Source: Conexibacter sp. SYSU D00693 (GTDB taxonomy: Bacteria; Actinomycetota; Thermoleophilia; Solirubrobacterales; Solirubrobacteraceae). Taken from it: a stretch of DNA of 64,000 bases. The notes under the pieces are model-generated. The model was not told the origin of the DNA. It made no database searches and worked only from the letters and a program-made list of their open reading frames with translations. Shown here piece after piece: positions 1 to 8,600 of this stretch. The translations under genes were made by a program, and so were the position numbers. Each line of letters opens with the position of its first letter. The stretch's first letter is position 1. The stretch covers positions 2,666,001-2,730,000 of the forward strand of contig NZ_CP070950.1 of NCBI RefSeq assembly GCF_017084525.1, in the 5' to 3' direction.

Positions 1-822
1 ATCGACCGTCGCCACGTCGAGCCCGTGGCGCCGCGCGGCGCGCTGCACCGCTCCGGCGATCGCGTCGAGCTCGTGCTCCGCGCCCGCCACGACGTCCGCC
101 CGCAGGGAGCTCGTCGCGCCATCGGGCAGCTCGTCGAGCTCGCGCAGGACGGCCGCCTCGTCGACCGCCGCGCCGTCGGCCCGGGCGACCGCGGCCGCCT
201 CGCGGGCCACCGCGCGCGCGTCCTCGCGCACGTCGCCCAGCGGCCTGTCGGCCGCCGCCGTCGCCAACGCGATGGCGCACAGCCGCGTGAGCTTGCCCCA
301 CAGGACGTCGGTCTGCGAGGCGCCCGCGTCGTCCACGTCGACGTCCGCCGCGCGCAGCGCCGCGACCAGGGGCGGGCAGCCGGGGGCGGCGAGGGTGACG
401 AGCGCCAGCGGGATGCGGTGCACGACGTGCGCCGGGCCCTCGCGGTGGGCCTGCACGCGGATCGTGGCGGCGACGACGCGGTCGCCGAAGCGCTCGCGCA
501 GCACGCCCACGTGGTCCAGGCCGTTGAGCAGCGGGACGACGGCTGCGGGCGTCCCCCCGACGCGGTCGAGCCCGTCGCGCAGGCCGGCGGCCTTCGTCGC
601 GACGACGAGCACGTCGTCCCCGCGCAGCTCCAGGCGCTCGACCGCGCGGACGGCGTGGCGCTCGTCGCCGTAGCGCGGGCTCTGCAGGCGCAGGCCGTCG
701 CGGGCGATGGCCGCGACCGTGCCGGGCCGGCCGACGAGCACCGCCTCGCCTCCCGCGCGCGTGAGCGCGCCCGCGAGGAGGCCGCCGACGGCGCCCGGGC
801 CCAGGAGGACGATCCGCGCCAC
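1..822 (-). CDS. 2-dehydropantoate 2-reductase-like protein (ApbA/PanE family), C-terminus cut off by the window edge
   Basis: The reading frame starts at a GTG at 822 and stays open to base 1, giving 274 residues without a stop. The N-terminus has a Rossmann dinucleotide loop (LLGPGAVGG) followed by PLLNGLDH and the helical segment WGKLTRLCAIALATA, the order found in ketopantoate reductases, which make pantoate from ketopantoate with NADPH for coenzyme A synthesis. In the E. coli enzyme the matching helix is WRKLAVNCVINP with Lys176, Asn180 and Asn184. Here the lysine is kept, but the two asparagines align with Leu and Ala. The fold call is firm; ketopantoate as substrate is doubtful. The gene diverges from the secreted protein at 923. 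Confidence 0.8.
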   Translation of the reverse strand, partial: MARIVLLGPGAVGGLLAGALTRAGGEAVLVGRPGTVAAIARDGLRLQSPRYGDERHAVRAVERLELRGDDVLVVATKAAGLRDGLDRVGGTPAAVVPLLNGLDHVGVLRERFGDRVVAATIRVQAHREGPAHVVHRIPLALVTLAAPGCPPLVAALRAADVDVDDAGASQTDVLWGKLTRLCAIALATAAADRPLGDVREDARAVAREAAAVARADGAAVDEAAVLRELDELPDGATSSLRADVVAGAEHELDAIAGAVQRAARRHGLDVATVD

Positions 823-922
823 GCCCCCATGGTGCCAGCGGCGCGCCGGTGCGGTCGCCCGCACCCGGTTCGGGGTGGCGGCTCCCTGGGGCGCGTCCTC
901 GCCGCCCAGCACGATCCGCAGC

Positions 923-1591
923 ATGCGCCGCCCGCTCTCCGTGCTCGCCGTCCTCTGCGCGACCGTGCCCGCGGCCGTCGCGATGGCCGACGTGGGCTCG
1001 CAGTCCATCGACCTCGACCGCGATGGCACGCCGGAGACCCTCCAGGTCCGCGAGACCGAGTGCTTCAGCGCCGAGGGCACGGCCACGCCGCCCTGTCCCG
1101 AGGACAGCTTCAGCGCCAAGCAGGCCACGGTCGAGGCCTACTGCGCCGACGGCCGGCCGCAGCGCATCGACCTCCTGCGCCGGGACCACGACGCGTTCGT
1201 GGCGGCCGACCCGGTCGAGGCCGACGGCGACCCCGCCACGCAGGAGGTCTTCGTCGTGGGGCGCAGCGGCGCCGCCGCCCGCAACGGCGAGGACCGCATC
1301 GTCGCCTTCCGCCGCGGCGCCGACGGCTGCCTCGCGGTCCGCACGCTCTACCGCCACCCGGGCAAGGGCTTCGAGACCAGGCGCCCCAAGCGGGCGTCCT
1401 ACCCCGGCACGGGCGACGCGGTCCTCTCGAAGGACGGCACCACGCTCACGCTCGAGCAGCCGTGGTACAAGCGCACGGACGGCGGCTGCTGCCCGACGTA
1501 CCTCGCCGTCGCGCGGTTCCGGTACTCCGCGCGCGCCGGGCGGTTCGTCAAGGTCTCCGAGCGCGTCAAGAAGTACGACCGCCGGGGCTAG
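923..1591 (+). CDS. secreted hypothetical protein
   Basis: This 222-residue protein starts at the ATG at 923, which begins a signal peptide (positive MRRPLSVL, a hydrophobic stretch, then AVAMA before the mature chain). The same frame stays open upstream, but that extension is arginine- and proline-rich and has no signal peptide. The mature part opens with IDLDRDGTPETLQVRE, a calcium-binding VCBS/FG-GAP-like phrase, and carries several cysteines (ECF, PPC, AYC, DGC, CCP) suited to disulfides outside the membrane. No catalytic motif is visible and I do not recognise the family. Its TAG stop lies in the CTAG shared with the convergent oxidase gene. Confidence 0.75.
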   Translation: MRRPLSVLAVLCATVPAAVAMADVGSQSIDLDRDGTPETLQVRETECFSAEGTATPPCPEDSFSAKQATVEAYCADGRPQRIDLLRRDHDAFVAADPVEADGDPATQEVFVVGRSGAAARNGEDRIVAFRRGADGCLAVRTLYRHPGKGFETRRPKRASYPGTGDAVLSKDGTTLTLEQPWYKRTDGGCCPTYLAVARFRYSARAGRFVKVSERVKKYDRRG

Positions 1592-3144
1592 GGGTCGACC
1601 AGCACGCCGGGGTTGAGCACCCCGGCCGGGTCGAGCGCCGCCTTCGCCGCTCGCAGGGCCGCCGCGAACGGCTCGGGCCGCTGGCGGTCGTACCAGGGGC
1701 GGTGGTCGCGGCCGACCGCGTGGTGGTGGGTGATCGTCCCGCCCGCCCGGTGCAGCGCCTCCGAGGCGGCGGCCTTCGCGCGGTCCCACTGCTCGACCTC
1801 GCCGCCGCGCACCGCCGGGGCCAGCACCGTGAAGTACGGGGCCGGGCCGTCCGGGTAGACGTGCGTGAAGCGGCAGGTGACGCGACACGGCTCGCCGAGC
1901 GCCTCGCGCACCGCGCCGACGACCTCGTCGTGCAGCGCCGGGAGGCGGTCCCAGGTCACCGCGGTCTCGAACGTCTCGCTCACGATCCCGAGGCGCAGCA
2001 GCGCGTCGCGCAGGTAGGGCATGGCGATGAACGCGTCGCGCCAGGCGCCGACGCTGTCGTCGGCGGCGCCGCGCGCCCTGGGCGGGTCGGGCTCGCCGCC
2101 GTGGGCGCGGCAGAGCGCCAGCGCGCGCCCGAGGGCGTCCTCGACGTCGTGGTCGGTGGACTCGAAGCCCAGGACGAGCACCGCCTGCGTGCCGTCGCCC
2201 GCGCCGGCCTGCACGGCCTCGAGCGGGTCGAGCAGCCGGCAGGCGCTGGGATGCAGCGCGGCCTGGCTGATCGCGCGCACCGCGTCGGCCCCGCGCAGGA
2301 ACGAGGCGAAGCGCACGGCGCGCTGGGCGCGGTGCTCGGGCTTGGGCTGCACGCGCACCCACGCCTCGGTGATCGCACCGAGGATCCCCTCCGAGCCGAG
2401 CAGCAGCCGGTCGGGCGACGGGCCGGCGCCGCTGCCGGGCAGCCGGGTGCTCTCCCAGACGCCGGAGGGGGTGACGGCGCGCACGGCCTCGACGAGGTCG
2501 TCGACGTGGGTCCACACCGTCGCGAAGTGGCCGCCGGCGCGCGTCGCGATCCAGCCGCCCAGCGTGGAGAGCTCGAACGACTGCGGGAAGAAGCGCATCG
2601 TCAGTCCGTGTTCGGCGAGCTGGGCCTCCAGGCGCGGGCCGCTCGCGCCGCCCTGGATTCGCGCGGCGCGCGAGACGGCGTCGACGTCGAGGAGCCGGTC
2701 CAGGCCGGAGAGGTCCAGCGAGACCCACGGCCGGCCGTCGCGCGGCTCGAGGCCGCCGACGACGCTCGTCCCGCCGCCGTAGGGCACGACGACCGCGCCC
2801 TCCTGGGCCGCCCACGCGAGCACCTCGCCGACGACGTCCTCGTCGCGGGCGAAGACCACCGCGTCGGGCACGTGGTCGACGCGCCCGCGGACGGCCCGGG
2901 CGATGTCCCGGAACGCCTTGCCCTGGGCGTGGCCGAGGCGGTCGCGCGGGTCGGTCGACCAGCCCGCGGTCGTCGGCAGGGCCAGCCGGGGGGCCGGGAC
3001 GGCCACCTGCTCGATCGGCACGGGGTCGAGGACGTCGCCGTCGAGCGCGAAGCCGAGGACCTCCGTGACCATCGGCGCGAGGGCCGCCGGGTCGACCGCC
3101 GCGTCCTCGAAGCCCCAGCCCCACCACGAGCGCACCCGGGTCAT
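1588..3144 (-). CDS. FAD-linked oxidase, alkyldihydroxyacetonephosphate synthase-like
   Basis: The 518-residue protein starts at the ATG at 3144, which overlaps the previous stop by ATGA. A PCMH-type FAD-binding domain spans roughly residues 85-260, with the flavin loop VPYGGGTSVVGG and the stretch FFPQSFELSTLGGWIATRAGG. The C-terminal half is a FAD-oxidase C domain with ITHHHAVGRDHRPWY and ends in the usual ALDPAGVLNPGVLV. These features match the AGPS/glycolate oxidase family. It is the last gene of a DUF35 / thiolase-like / oxidase operon. The substrate cannot be read from the sequence; bacterial AGPS homologues often do not make ether lipids. Confidence 0.88.
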   Translation of the reverse strand: MTRVRSWWGWGFEDAAVDPAALAPMVTEVLGFALDGDVLDPVPIEQVAVPAPRLALPTTAGWSTDPRDRLGHAQGKAFRDIARAVRGRVDHVPDAVVFARDEDVVGEVLAWAAQEGAVVVPYGGGTSVVGGLEPRDGRPWVSLDLSGLDRLLDVDAVSRAARIQGGASGPRLEAQLAEHGLTMRFFPQSFELSTLGGWIATRAGGHFATVWTHVDDLVEAVRAVTPSGVWESTRLPGSGAGPSPDRLLLGSEGILGAITEAWVRVQPKPEHRAQRAVRFASFLRGADAVRAISQAALHPSACRLLDPLEAVQAGAGDGTQAVLVLGFESTDHDVEDALGRALALCRAHGGEPDPPRARGAADDSVGAWRDAFIAMPYLRDALLRLGIVSETFETAVTWDRLPALHDEVVGAVREALGEPCRVTCRFTHVYPDGPAPYFTVLAPAVRGGEVEQWDRAKAAASEALHRAGGTITHHHAVGRDHRPWYDRQRPEPFAAALRAAKAALDPAGVLNPGVLVDP

Positions 3145-4268
3145 GCCGTCGCCGCGCTGCCGAGGATCGCCGTGGCCTGCGCGCTGAAGACGCCGCCGTT
3201 GGCGTGGACGAGCGCGACGTCGCGGCCCGCGCGGACCTGGCGCACGCCCTCGACCAGCAGCTGGAGGCCGTTCATCCCCGCGTGTGCGTAGGAGAGCCCA
3301 CCGCCGTTGGTGTTCACCGGCAGCCCGTCGCCGTCGGGGCCGGTGCGCCCGCCCTCGAAGAACGCCCCGCCCTCGCCCTTGGCGCAGAGCCCCAGGTCCT
3401 CGGCGAAGAGGATCGGCGTGATGGTGAAGGCGTCGTAGAGCTGGGCGCACTGGACGTCGGCGGGGCCGACGCCCGCCATGGCGTAGGCGCGCGCGCCGGA
3501 GTCGGCGGCGGCGGTGCGGACGAGGTCGGGCATCGAGGAGACGTGGCGGTGGCGGTGGGCCTCGGCGACGCCGAGGAGGTGGACGGGCGGCGGCGCGCCC
3601 TCGGCGGCCAGGGCGCGGGCGCGGGCCTCGGCGACGACGACGAGCGCCCCGCCGCCGTCGGTGACCAGGCAGCAGTCCTTGACGCCGAGCGGGTCGCAGA
3701 CGCGCGGCGCGTCCAGGACGTCCTGCACGGTGAGCGGCTTCGTGCTCCAGGCGCCGGGGGTGCGCTGCGCCCAGCGCCGGGCGCTCACGGCGACCCACGC
3801 GAGCTGCTCGGGGGTCGTCCCGAACTCGTGCATGTGGCGCGAGGCCGCGAGGGCGTAGGCCGTGATCGGGAGCACCGGGCGGTACGGCGCCTCGTAGCGG
3901 TCGACCTCCTGCGGCGAGGCGTTCGCGCGGCCGACGGAGCGCTGCGTCGAGCCGTACGCGATGAGCGCGACCTCGCAGGCACCGGCCAGGATCGCCGCGC
4001 GCGCGTGCGCGAGGTGGGCGACGGGCGACGCGCCGCCGAGCATCGTCGAGTCGGAGACCCGCGGGGCGATGCCCAGCTCCTCGCCGAGGTTGATCGAGGC
4101 CCACGGCAGCTGGGTCGAGGAGGCGAAGAGGCCGTCGACGTCGTCCGTCGTGAGCCCCGCCTCGGCGAGGGCGGCCAGCGAGGCCTGGCCCATGAGCTCG
4201 GCCGGCGTCGTGCCGGGCGGCGCCTCCCCGAGGCCGGCCTCGGCGGCGCCGACGACCGCGACGCTCAC
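3141..4268 (-). CDS. thiolase-fold protein of the SCP-x/Ltp2 type, possible retro-aldolase
   Basis: The 375-residue protein starts at a GTG at 4268 that overlaps the DUF35 stop (GTGA); the longer open frame runs through the DUF35 gene and is a shadow. The thiolase fold is shown by CEVALIAYGSTQR, by DGGGALVVV and by a C-terminal NTNGGGLSYAHAGMNG. The usual nucleophilic cysteine of the N-terminal half is missing: the corresponding segment reads STMLGGASPVAHLAHA. Ltp2-type steroid side-chain aldolases also lack it and use tyrosines and histidines, and they pair with a DUF35 protein just as here. Cleavage of a CoA-bound beta-hydroxy substrate is therefore at least as likely as thiolysis. Confidence 0.8.
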   Translation of the reverse strand: MSVAVVGAAEAGLGEAPPGTTPAELMGQASLAALAEAGLTTDDVDGLFASSTQLPWASINLGEELGIAPRVSDSTMLGGASPVAHLAHARAAILAGACEVALIAYGSTQRSVGRANASPQEVDRYEAPYRPVLPITAYALAASRHMHEFGTTPEQLAWVAVSARRWAQRTPGAWSTKPLTVQDVLDAPRVCDPLGVKDCCLVTDGGGALVVVAEARARALAAEGAPPPVHLLGVAEAHRHRHVSSMPDLVRTAAADSGARAYAMAGVGPADVQCAQLYDAFTITPILFAEDLGLCAKGEGGAFFEGGRTGPDGDGLPVNTNGGGLSYAHAGMNGLQLLVEGVRQVRAGRDVALVHANGGVFSAQATAILGSAATA

Positions 4269-4585
4269 GCCGCGGGCTCCCACTCGGGCACCGGCGGCTC
4301 CTCGCCGTCGCGCCAGACGAGGCGCACCCGCTGCCCGATGGTCCCACCGCCGCGGACGGTGCCCATGAGGCGCACACCCGCGTCGAGGTCGATGAGCGAG
4401 ACGTCGTAGGGCGCCTCGCCGCGCGGGTGGACGGTCGTGGTGGCGTAGACGGTGCCCGCCCCATCGACCACCCGCCAGCCCGCGGCGCGCGCCGACGGGC
4501 GCCAGGAGGGCCGGCCCTCGGCGTCCACGGGCACGGCGAGCTCGCGCCGCCGACAGTGCTCCTCCCACGTCGCTCGGTGCGACAC
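4265..4585 (-). CDS. DUF35 OB-fold protein, partner of the thiolase-like protein
   Basis: This 106-residue protein starts at a GTG at 4585. The C-terminal two thirds (YATTTVHPRGEAPYDVSLIDLDAG, then IGQRVRLVWRDG) show the beta-barrel pattern of the DUF35 OB-fold that binds acyl-CoA and activates thiolase-like partners, as ChsH2 does for Ltp2. The N-terminal zinc ribbon usual in the family is degenerate: only one cysteine is present (HCRRRELAVP). It is the first gene of a three-gene operon with 4-bp overlaps. A TAGGCT hexamer lies seven nt upstream, so translation may begin almost at the 5' end of the mRNA. Confidence 0.8.
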   Translation of the reverse strand: MSHRATWEEHCRRRELAVPVDAEGRPSWRPSARAAGWRVVDGAGTVYATTTVHPRGEAPYDVSLIDLDAGVRLMGTVRGGGTIGQRVRLVWRDGEEPPVPEWEPAA

Positions 4586-4591
4586 GGCGCG

Positions 4592-4598
4592 TAGCCTA
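4592..4598. promoter_or_regulatory. overlapping divergent -10 elements
   Basis: The heptamer TAGCCTA reads as the -10 TAGCCT on the plus strand (4592-4597) and TAGGCT on the minus strand (4598-4593). The plus-strand box ends 8 nt before the ATG at 4606 and the minus-strand box 7 nt before the GTG at 4585. With normal -10 to start-site spacing both mRNAs would begin within a few bases of their start codons. RNA polymerase could occupy only one direction at a time. Confidence 0.5.
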
Positions 4599-4605
4599 TG
4601 CAGCG

Positions 4606-5274
4606 ATGAGCAGCGCCCCGCCGGCCCCCGCCCTCCTCGCCCGTGGACCGTGGAGCGTGGACCAGGTGCGGGCGGTCTGGCACGACGACGCCTACCGCGC
4701 CCCGGCGGCGAACACCGAGGCGGCCGACGCCGCGATCGAGGCGCTGCGCGACCGCGGCTCGCCCAGCCACGACGGCGTCGCGGCGCGCCTCGTGCGCTGG
4801 TCGGTGGAGGACGACGGCTCCCTGACGCTCGAGCTGCAGCCCGTCCGCTGGGCGCTGCGCCTCGTGGAGGGCGACGCGTCGCGGTCGATGTCGGCGCTGT
4901 GCGCCGTGCGCGACTGCGAGGGGCGGTGGCTCGCCGGCCGCCGCGCCGCGTGGCTGTCGTCGTGGGCCGGGCGCTGGGCGCTGGGCGCCGGCGGCGCGGT
5001 CGACGAGGGCGAGAACCCCGCCGCGACCCTGGGGCGCGAGCTCGAGGAGGAGTGGTCGGTCACCGCCGAGCGCGTCCAGGTCGAGGCGCTCGTCCAGCTG
5101 CCCCACGACATGGTCATGGTCGTGGGCCAGGCGTGGCTGGCGCCGGGGGCCGAGGTCACGCCCGACCACGAGCACGACGCGCACGCGTGGTGGCCCGCCG
5201 ACGTGGACGCGTGGCCCGACGAGGCCGACGAGCCGCTGAAGACCATGGCTCGGTTGCTGGCCAGCTCCGCATGA
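4606..5274 (+). CDS. NUDIX hydrolase-like protein
   Basis: The 222-residue protein carries a NUDIX box at about residues 130-152: a glycine, then glutamate six residues later, then RELEEEW, which matches GX5EX7REUXEEXGU except that the final glycine is serine. The box coordinates Mg2+ for cleavage of nucleoside-diphosphate-linked compounds. The first 90 residues form an additional N-terminal region (AVWHDDAYRAP, GVAARLVRWSVEDDGSL) of unknown role. The ATG at 4606 lies eight nt after a -10-like TAGCCT. The stop overlaps the next gene by ATGA, so the two are probably co-expressed. The substrate is not predictable. Confidence 0.82.
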   Translation: MSSAPPAPALLARGPWSVDQVRAVWHDDAYRAPAANTEAADAAIEALRDRGSPSHDGVAARLVRWSVEDDGSLTLELQPVRWALRLVEGDASRSMSALCAVRDCEGRWLAGRRAAWLSSWAGRWALGAGGAVDEGENPAATLGRELEEEWSVTAERVQVEALVQLPHDMVMVVGQAWLAPGAEVTPDHEHDAHAWWPADVDAWPDEADEPLKTMARLLASSA

Positions 5275-5570
5275 CGCTCACCCGGCGGCGCATCAAGGCC
5301 GCCTCCTTCACCCACTCGGCCGCCTACCTCTGCCTGCTGGTCGCCTGGGCGGTCCCCGGCGCGGCCAGCGCGGAGATGGTCTTCGGGTGGGCGCACGGCC
5401 TCGGCTGGTTCGTCATGTGCGCGCTGGCGGTGGTCGGCCTGCGCAAGCGGCTGATCGACCTGCGGCTGGCCGTGGCGATCGCCGTCCTGGGCGCCGTCGG
5501 CCCGTTCCTGGGCACCGCGGAGTTCGTCCGCCAGGACCGTGCTCTTGCACGTGTCCGCCCCGTCCTGTAG
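5271..5570 (+). CDS. small integral membrane protein, DUF3817-like
   Basis: This 99-residue protein is translationally coupled to the NUDIX gene through ATGA at 5271-5274. It has about three hydrophobic segments: around SAAYLCLLVAWAVPG, around GLGWFVMCALAVVGL and around LAVAIAVLGAVGPFLG, joined by short basic loops (RKRLIDLR). The arrangement, with an HGLGWF phrase before the second helix and a GPF motif in the last, resembles DUF3817 membrane proteins of actinobacteria, but the match is from memory of the pattern only. Its function is unknown. Confidence 0.7.
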   Translation: MTLTRRRIKAASFTHSAAYLCLLVAWAVPGAASAEMVFGWAHGLGWFVMCALAVVGLRKRLIDLRLAVAIAVLGAVGPFLGTAEFVRQDRALARVRPVL

Positions 5571-5587
5571 CGGCGCACCCGGCGCGC

Positions 5588-5602
5588 TAGGCTCCGGGGG
5601 AG
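5588..5602 (+). promoter_or_regulatory. -10-like TAGGCT plus GGGGGAG ribosome binding site for the oxoglutarate dehydrogenase gene
   Basis: TAGGCT at 5588-5593 is followed by GGGGGAG at 5596-5602 and the ATG at 5608. The purine run is well spaced for ribosome binding, but if the hexamer is the -10 the leader would be only about eight nt. The same frame is open upstream to 5539; the ribosome binding site fixes the start at 5608. Confidence 0.45.
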
Positions 5603-5607
5603 CTCAC

Positions 5608-8600
5608 ATGGCAGTCGACACCACGATCCAGGTTGTGGCCCCGGGCGCCGGCGAATCGGTGACCGAGGGCGAGATCCTCGAATGGCACGTCGAGGAGGGA
5701 GACCGGATCGAGACCGACGCCACCATCGTCGAGATCTCGACCGACAAGGTCGACGTCGAAGTGCCGAGTCCCGCGACGGGCGTGGTGGTGAAGCTCCACG
5801 TCGCGGCCGGTGACACGGTCACCGTCGGCCAGCTGCTCGCGGAGATCCAGCCCGACGACGGCGCGGCCCCGACCGAGCCCGACGCTCCGGCGCCCACCGC
5901 TTCGGCGGACGGCGCCGGTGCCGCCGACGACGGCGCCGCGGGCGGCGGCGAGGTCATCGACATCGACACCCCCGCGGGCGGCGAGTCGGTCACCGAGGCG
6001 ACGGTCCTCGAGTGGTCGGTCAAGGTCGGCGACAGCGTCGAGGACGGCCAGACCGTGGTCGAGCTCTCCACGGACAAGGTCGACATGGAGCTGCCGGCGC
6101 CCGCCGCGGGCGTCATCACCGAGATCCTGGCCGAGGAGGGCGACACCGTCGTCCCCCATCAGACGATCGCGCGCATGCAGGTCGGCGCCGGCAAGGCCAA
6201 GCCGGCCGGCGGCGATGCGCCGAGCAACGGCGCGGCGACGAGCGCGCCCGCGCCGTCCACCCCCGCCTCCGACGTCAAGGCCACGCCGGTCGCCGCGCGC
6301 GCCGCGGCCGCCGAGGGCGTCGACCTCGGCGCCGTCACGGGCACGGGCCCGCAGGGGCGCGTCACGAAGCAGGACGTCCTGGACGCCAAGGCCGGCGGCG
6401 GGACCTCGAAGGCCGCCCCCGCGTCGTCCAACGGCGCCTCCGCCGCGAGCGCCGAGGCCAGCCGCCAGCAGCTCAAGGGCGGCGCGGCGATGCTCGCGAA
6501 GTACATGGACGAGTCGCGGTCGATCCCGACCGCCACGTCGTTCCGCACGATGACCGTCACCGTCATGGACGGCCGGCGCAAGGAGCTCAAGGCCGCGGGC
6601 CACAAGGCGTCGTTCACCCACCTGATCGCCTACGCGATCGCCCTGGCCGCCACGCAGGACATGCCGGTCATGGCCCACCACTTCGACGAGGCCGACGGCA
6701 AGGGCTTCCGGGTCGACGACGGCCAGGTCAACCTCGGCATCGCGGTCGACGTCCAGAAGCGCGACGGCTCACGCACGCTGATGGTCCCGGTGATCCGCGA
6801 CGCCGGCCGGCTGTCGTTCCGCGACTTCAAGGCCGCCTTCGACGACCTCATCGCCCGCGCGCGGGAGAACAAGCTGACGGCCGACGACCTCGTCGGCGCC
6901 AACGTCTCGCTCACCAACCCGGGCGGCATCGGCACCATCGCCTCGGTCCCGCGGCTCATGACCGGCCAGGGCACGATCATCGCCACCGGCTCGATCGCCT
7001 ACCCCGTCGGCCTCGGCGCGATCGGCGACATGATCGGCGCCGAGAAGGTCATGACGATGACCTCGACCTACGACCACCGGATCATCCAGGGGGCCGAGTC
7101 GGGGCAGTTCCTCCAGGTCGTCGAGGCCTACCTCCAGGGCGAGAACGGGTTCTACGAGGGCGTCTTCGGCTCGCTGGGCGTGCAGCCCGGGCCGACCCCC
7201 GCCCCGCCGGCGCCCGCCGCCGCCGCGGCCGCCGCGCGCGAGTCCGCGCCGAGCGGCGCCACGCAGGCCCAGGTCGACGAGGAGCTCCTCGTGGCCGTCC
7301 AGGCCGCGACCTCGCTCGTCAAGGCCCACCGCACGCACGGCCACCTGGCCGCCCGGCTGGATCCGCTGGGCACCGAGCCCGAGGGCGACCCGGCGCTCGA
7401 CCCCGAGACGGTCGGCCTCACGCCGGAGCTCATGGCGAAGATCCCGGCGAAGGTCCTGCGCATCTTCGTGCCGGGCGCGACGCTGGCCGACGCGCTGCCG
7501 CACCTGCGCGAGACCTACTGCGGGACGATCTCCTACGAGATCGAGCACATCGCCTCCCACCGCCAGCGCACCTGGCTGCGGGAGAAGATCGAGTCCGGCG
7601 AGTACCGCAAGCCGCTGACGACCGAGGAGTCCAAGGCGCTGCTCAAGCGCCTCGTCGAGGTCGACGCCTTCGAGCGCTTCATGCACAAGGCCTACCTGGG
7701 CCAGAAGCAGTTCTCGATCGAGGGCCTGGACATGACCGTCCCGATGCTCGACGAGATGATCCAGCTGGCCGCCGCGCACGGCGCCCGCGAGGTCGTCGTC
7801 GGCATGGCCCACCGCGGCCGCCTCAACGTGCTGGCCCACAACCTCGGCCGGCCCTACGAGACGATCTTCGCGGAGTTCGAGGGCGCCTCGACGCTCGAGG
7901 CCGTCACGACGATCCCGCAGGGCGGGACCGGCGACGTCAAGTACCACCACGGCGCGCAGGGCAGCTACCAGCTGGCCAACGGCGAGTCGATCCTCGTCAA
8001 CCTCGAGAGCAACCCGTCGCACCTCGAGTTCGTGCACCCCGTGGTCGTCGGCGCGGCGCGCGCGGCGCAGACCACGCGCCAGGGCCCGCACGCCCATCGC
8101 GACACCGACAACGCCGTCCCGGTCGTGCTCCACGGCGACGCGGCGTTCCCGGGCCAGGGCGTCGTCGCCGAGGCGCTGAACCTCCAGGCGCTCGACGGCT
8201 ACAAGGTCGGCGGCACCCTGCACATCGTCCAGAACAACCAGGTCGGCTTCACCACGGACCCGGAGGACTCGCGCTCCACGCGCTGGGCGTCGGACCTCGC
8301 CAAGGGCTTCGACACGCCGATCATCCACGTCAACGCCGACGACGTGGGCGCCTGCATCTCCGCGGTGCGCCTCGCGTTCGCCTTCCGCCAGGAGTTCGGC
8401 CACGACGTCGTCATCGACCTCATCGGCTACCGCCGCTTCGGCCACAACGAGGCCGACGAGCCCGCCTACACGCAGCCCGAGATGTACTCGGTGATCAAGC
8501 GCAAGAAGCGCGTCTCCGAGCTCTTCGCGGAGCGGCTGGTCGGCGACGGTGCGGTGTCCCAGGACGACGTCGACCGCGAGCGCGACACGATCTGGGCGCG

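Noticed and set aside
25-3291. Plus-strand open frame of 1088 codons across the panE-like and oxidase genes
   Set aside because: It is antisense to two recognisable genes and its product is arginine/glycine/alanine-rich without any domain; long antisense frames are expected at this GC content.
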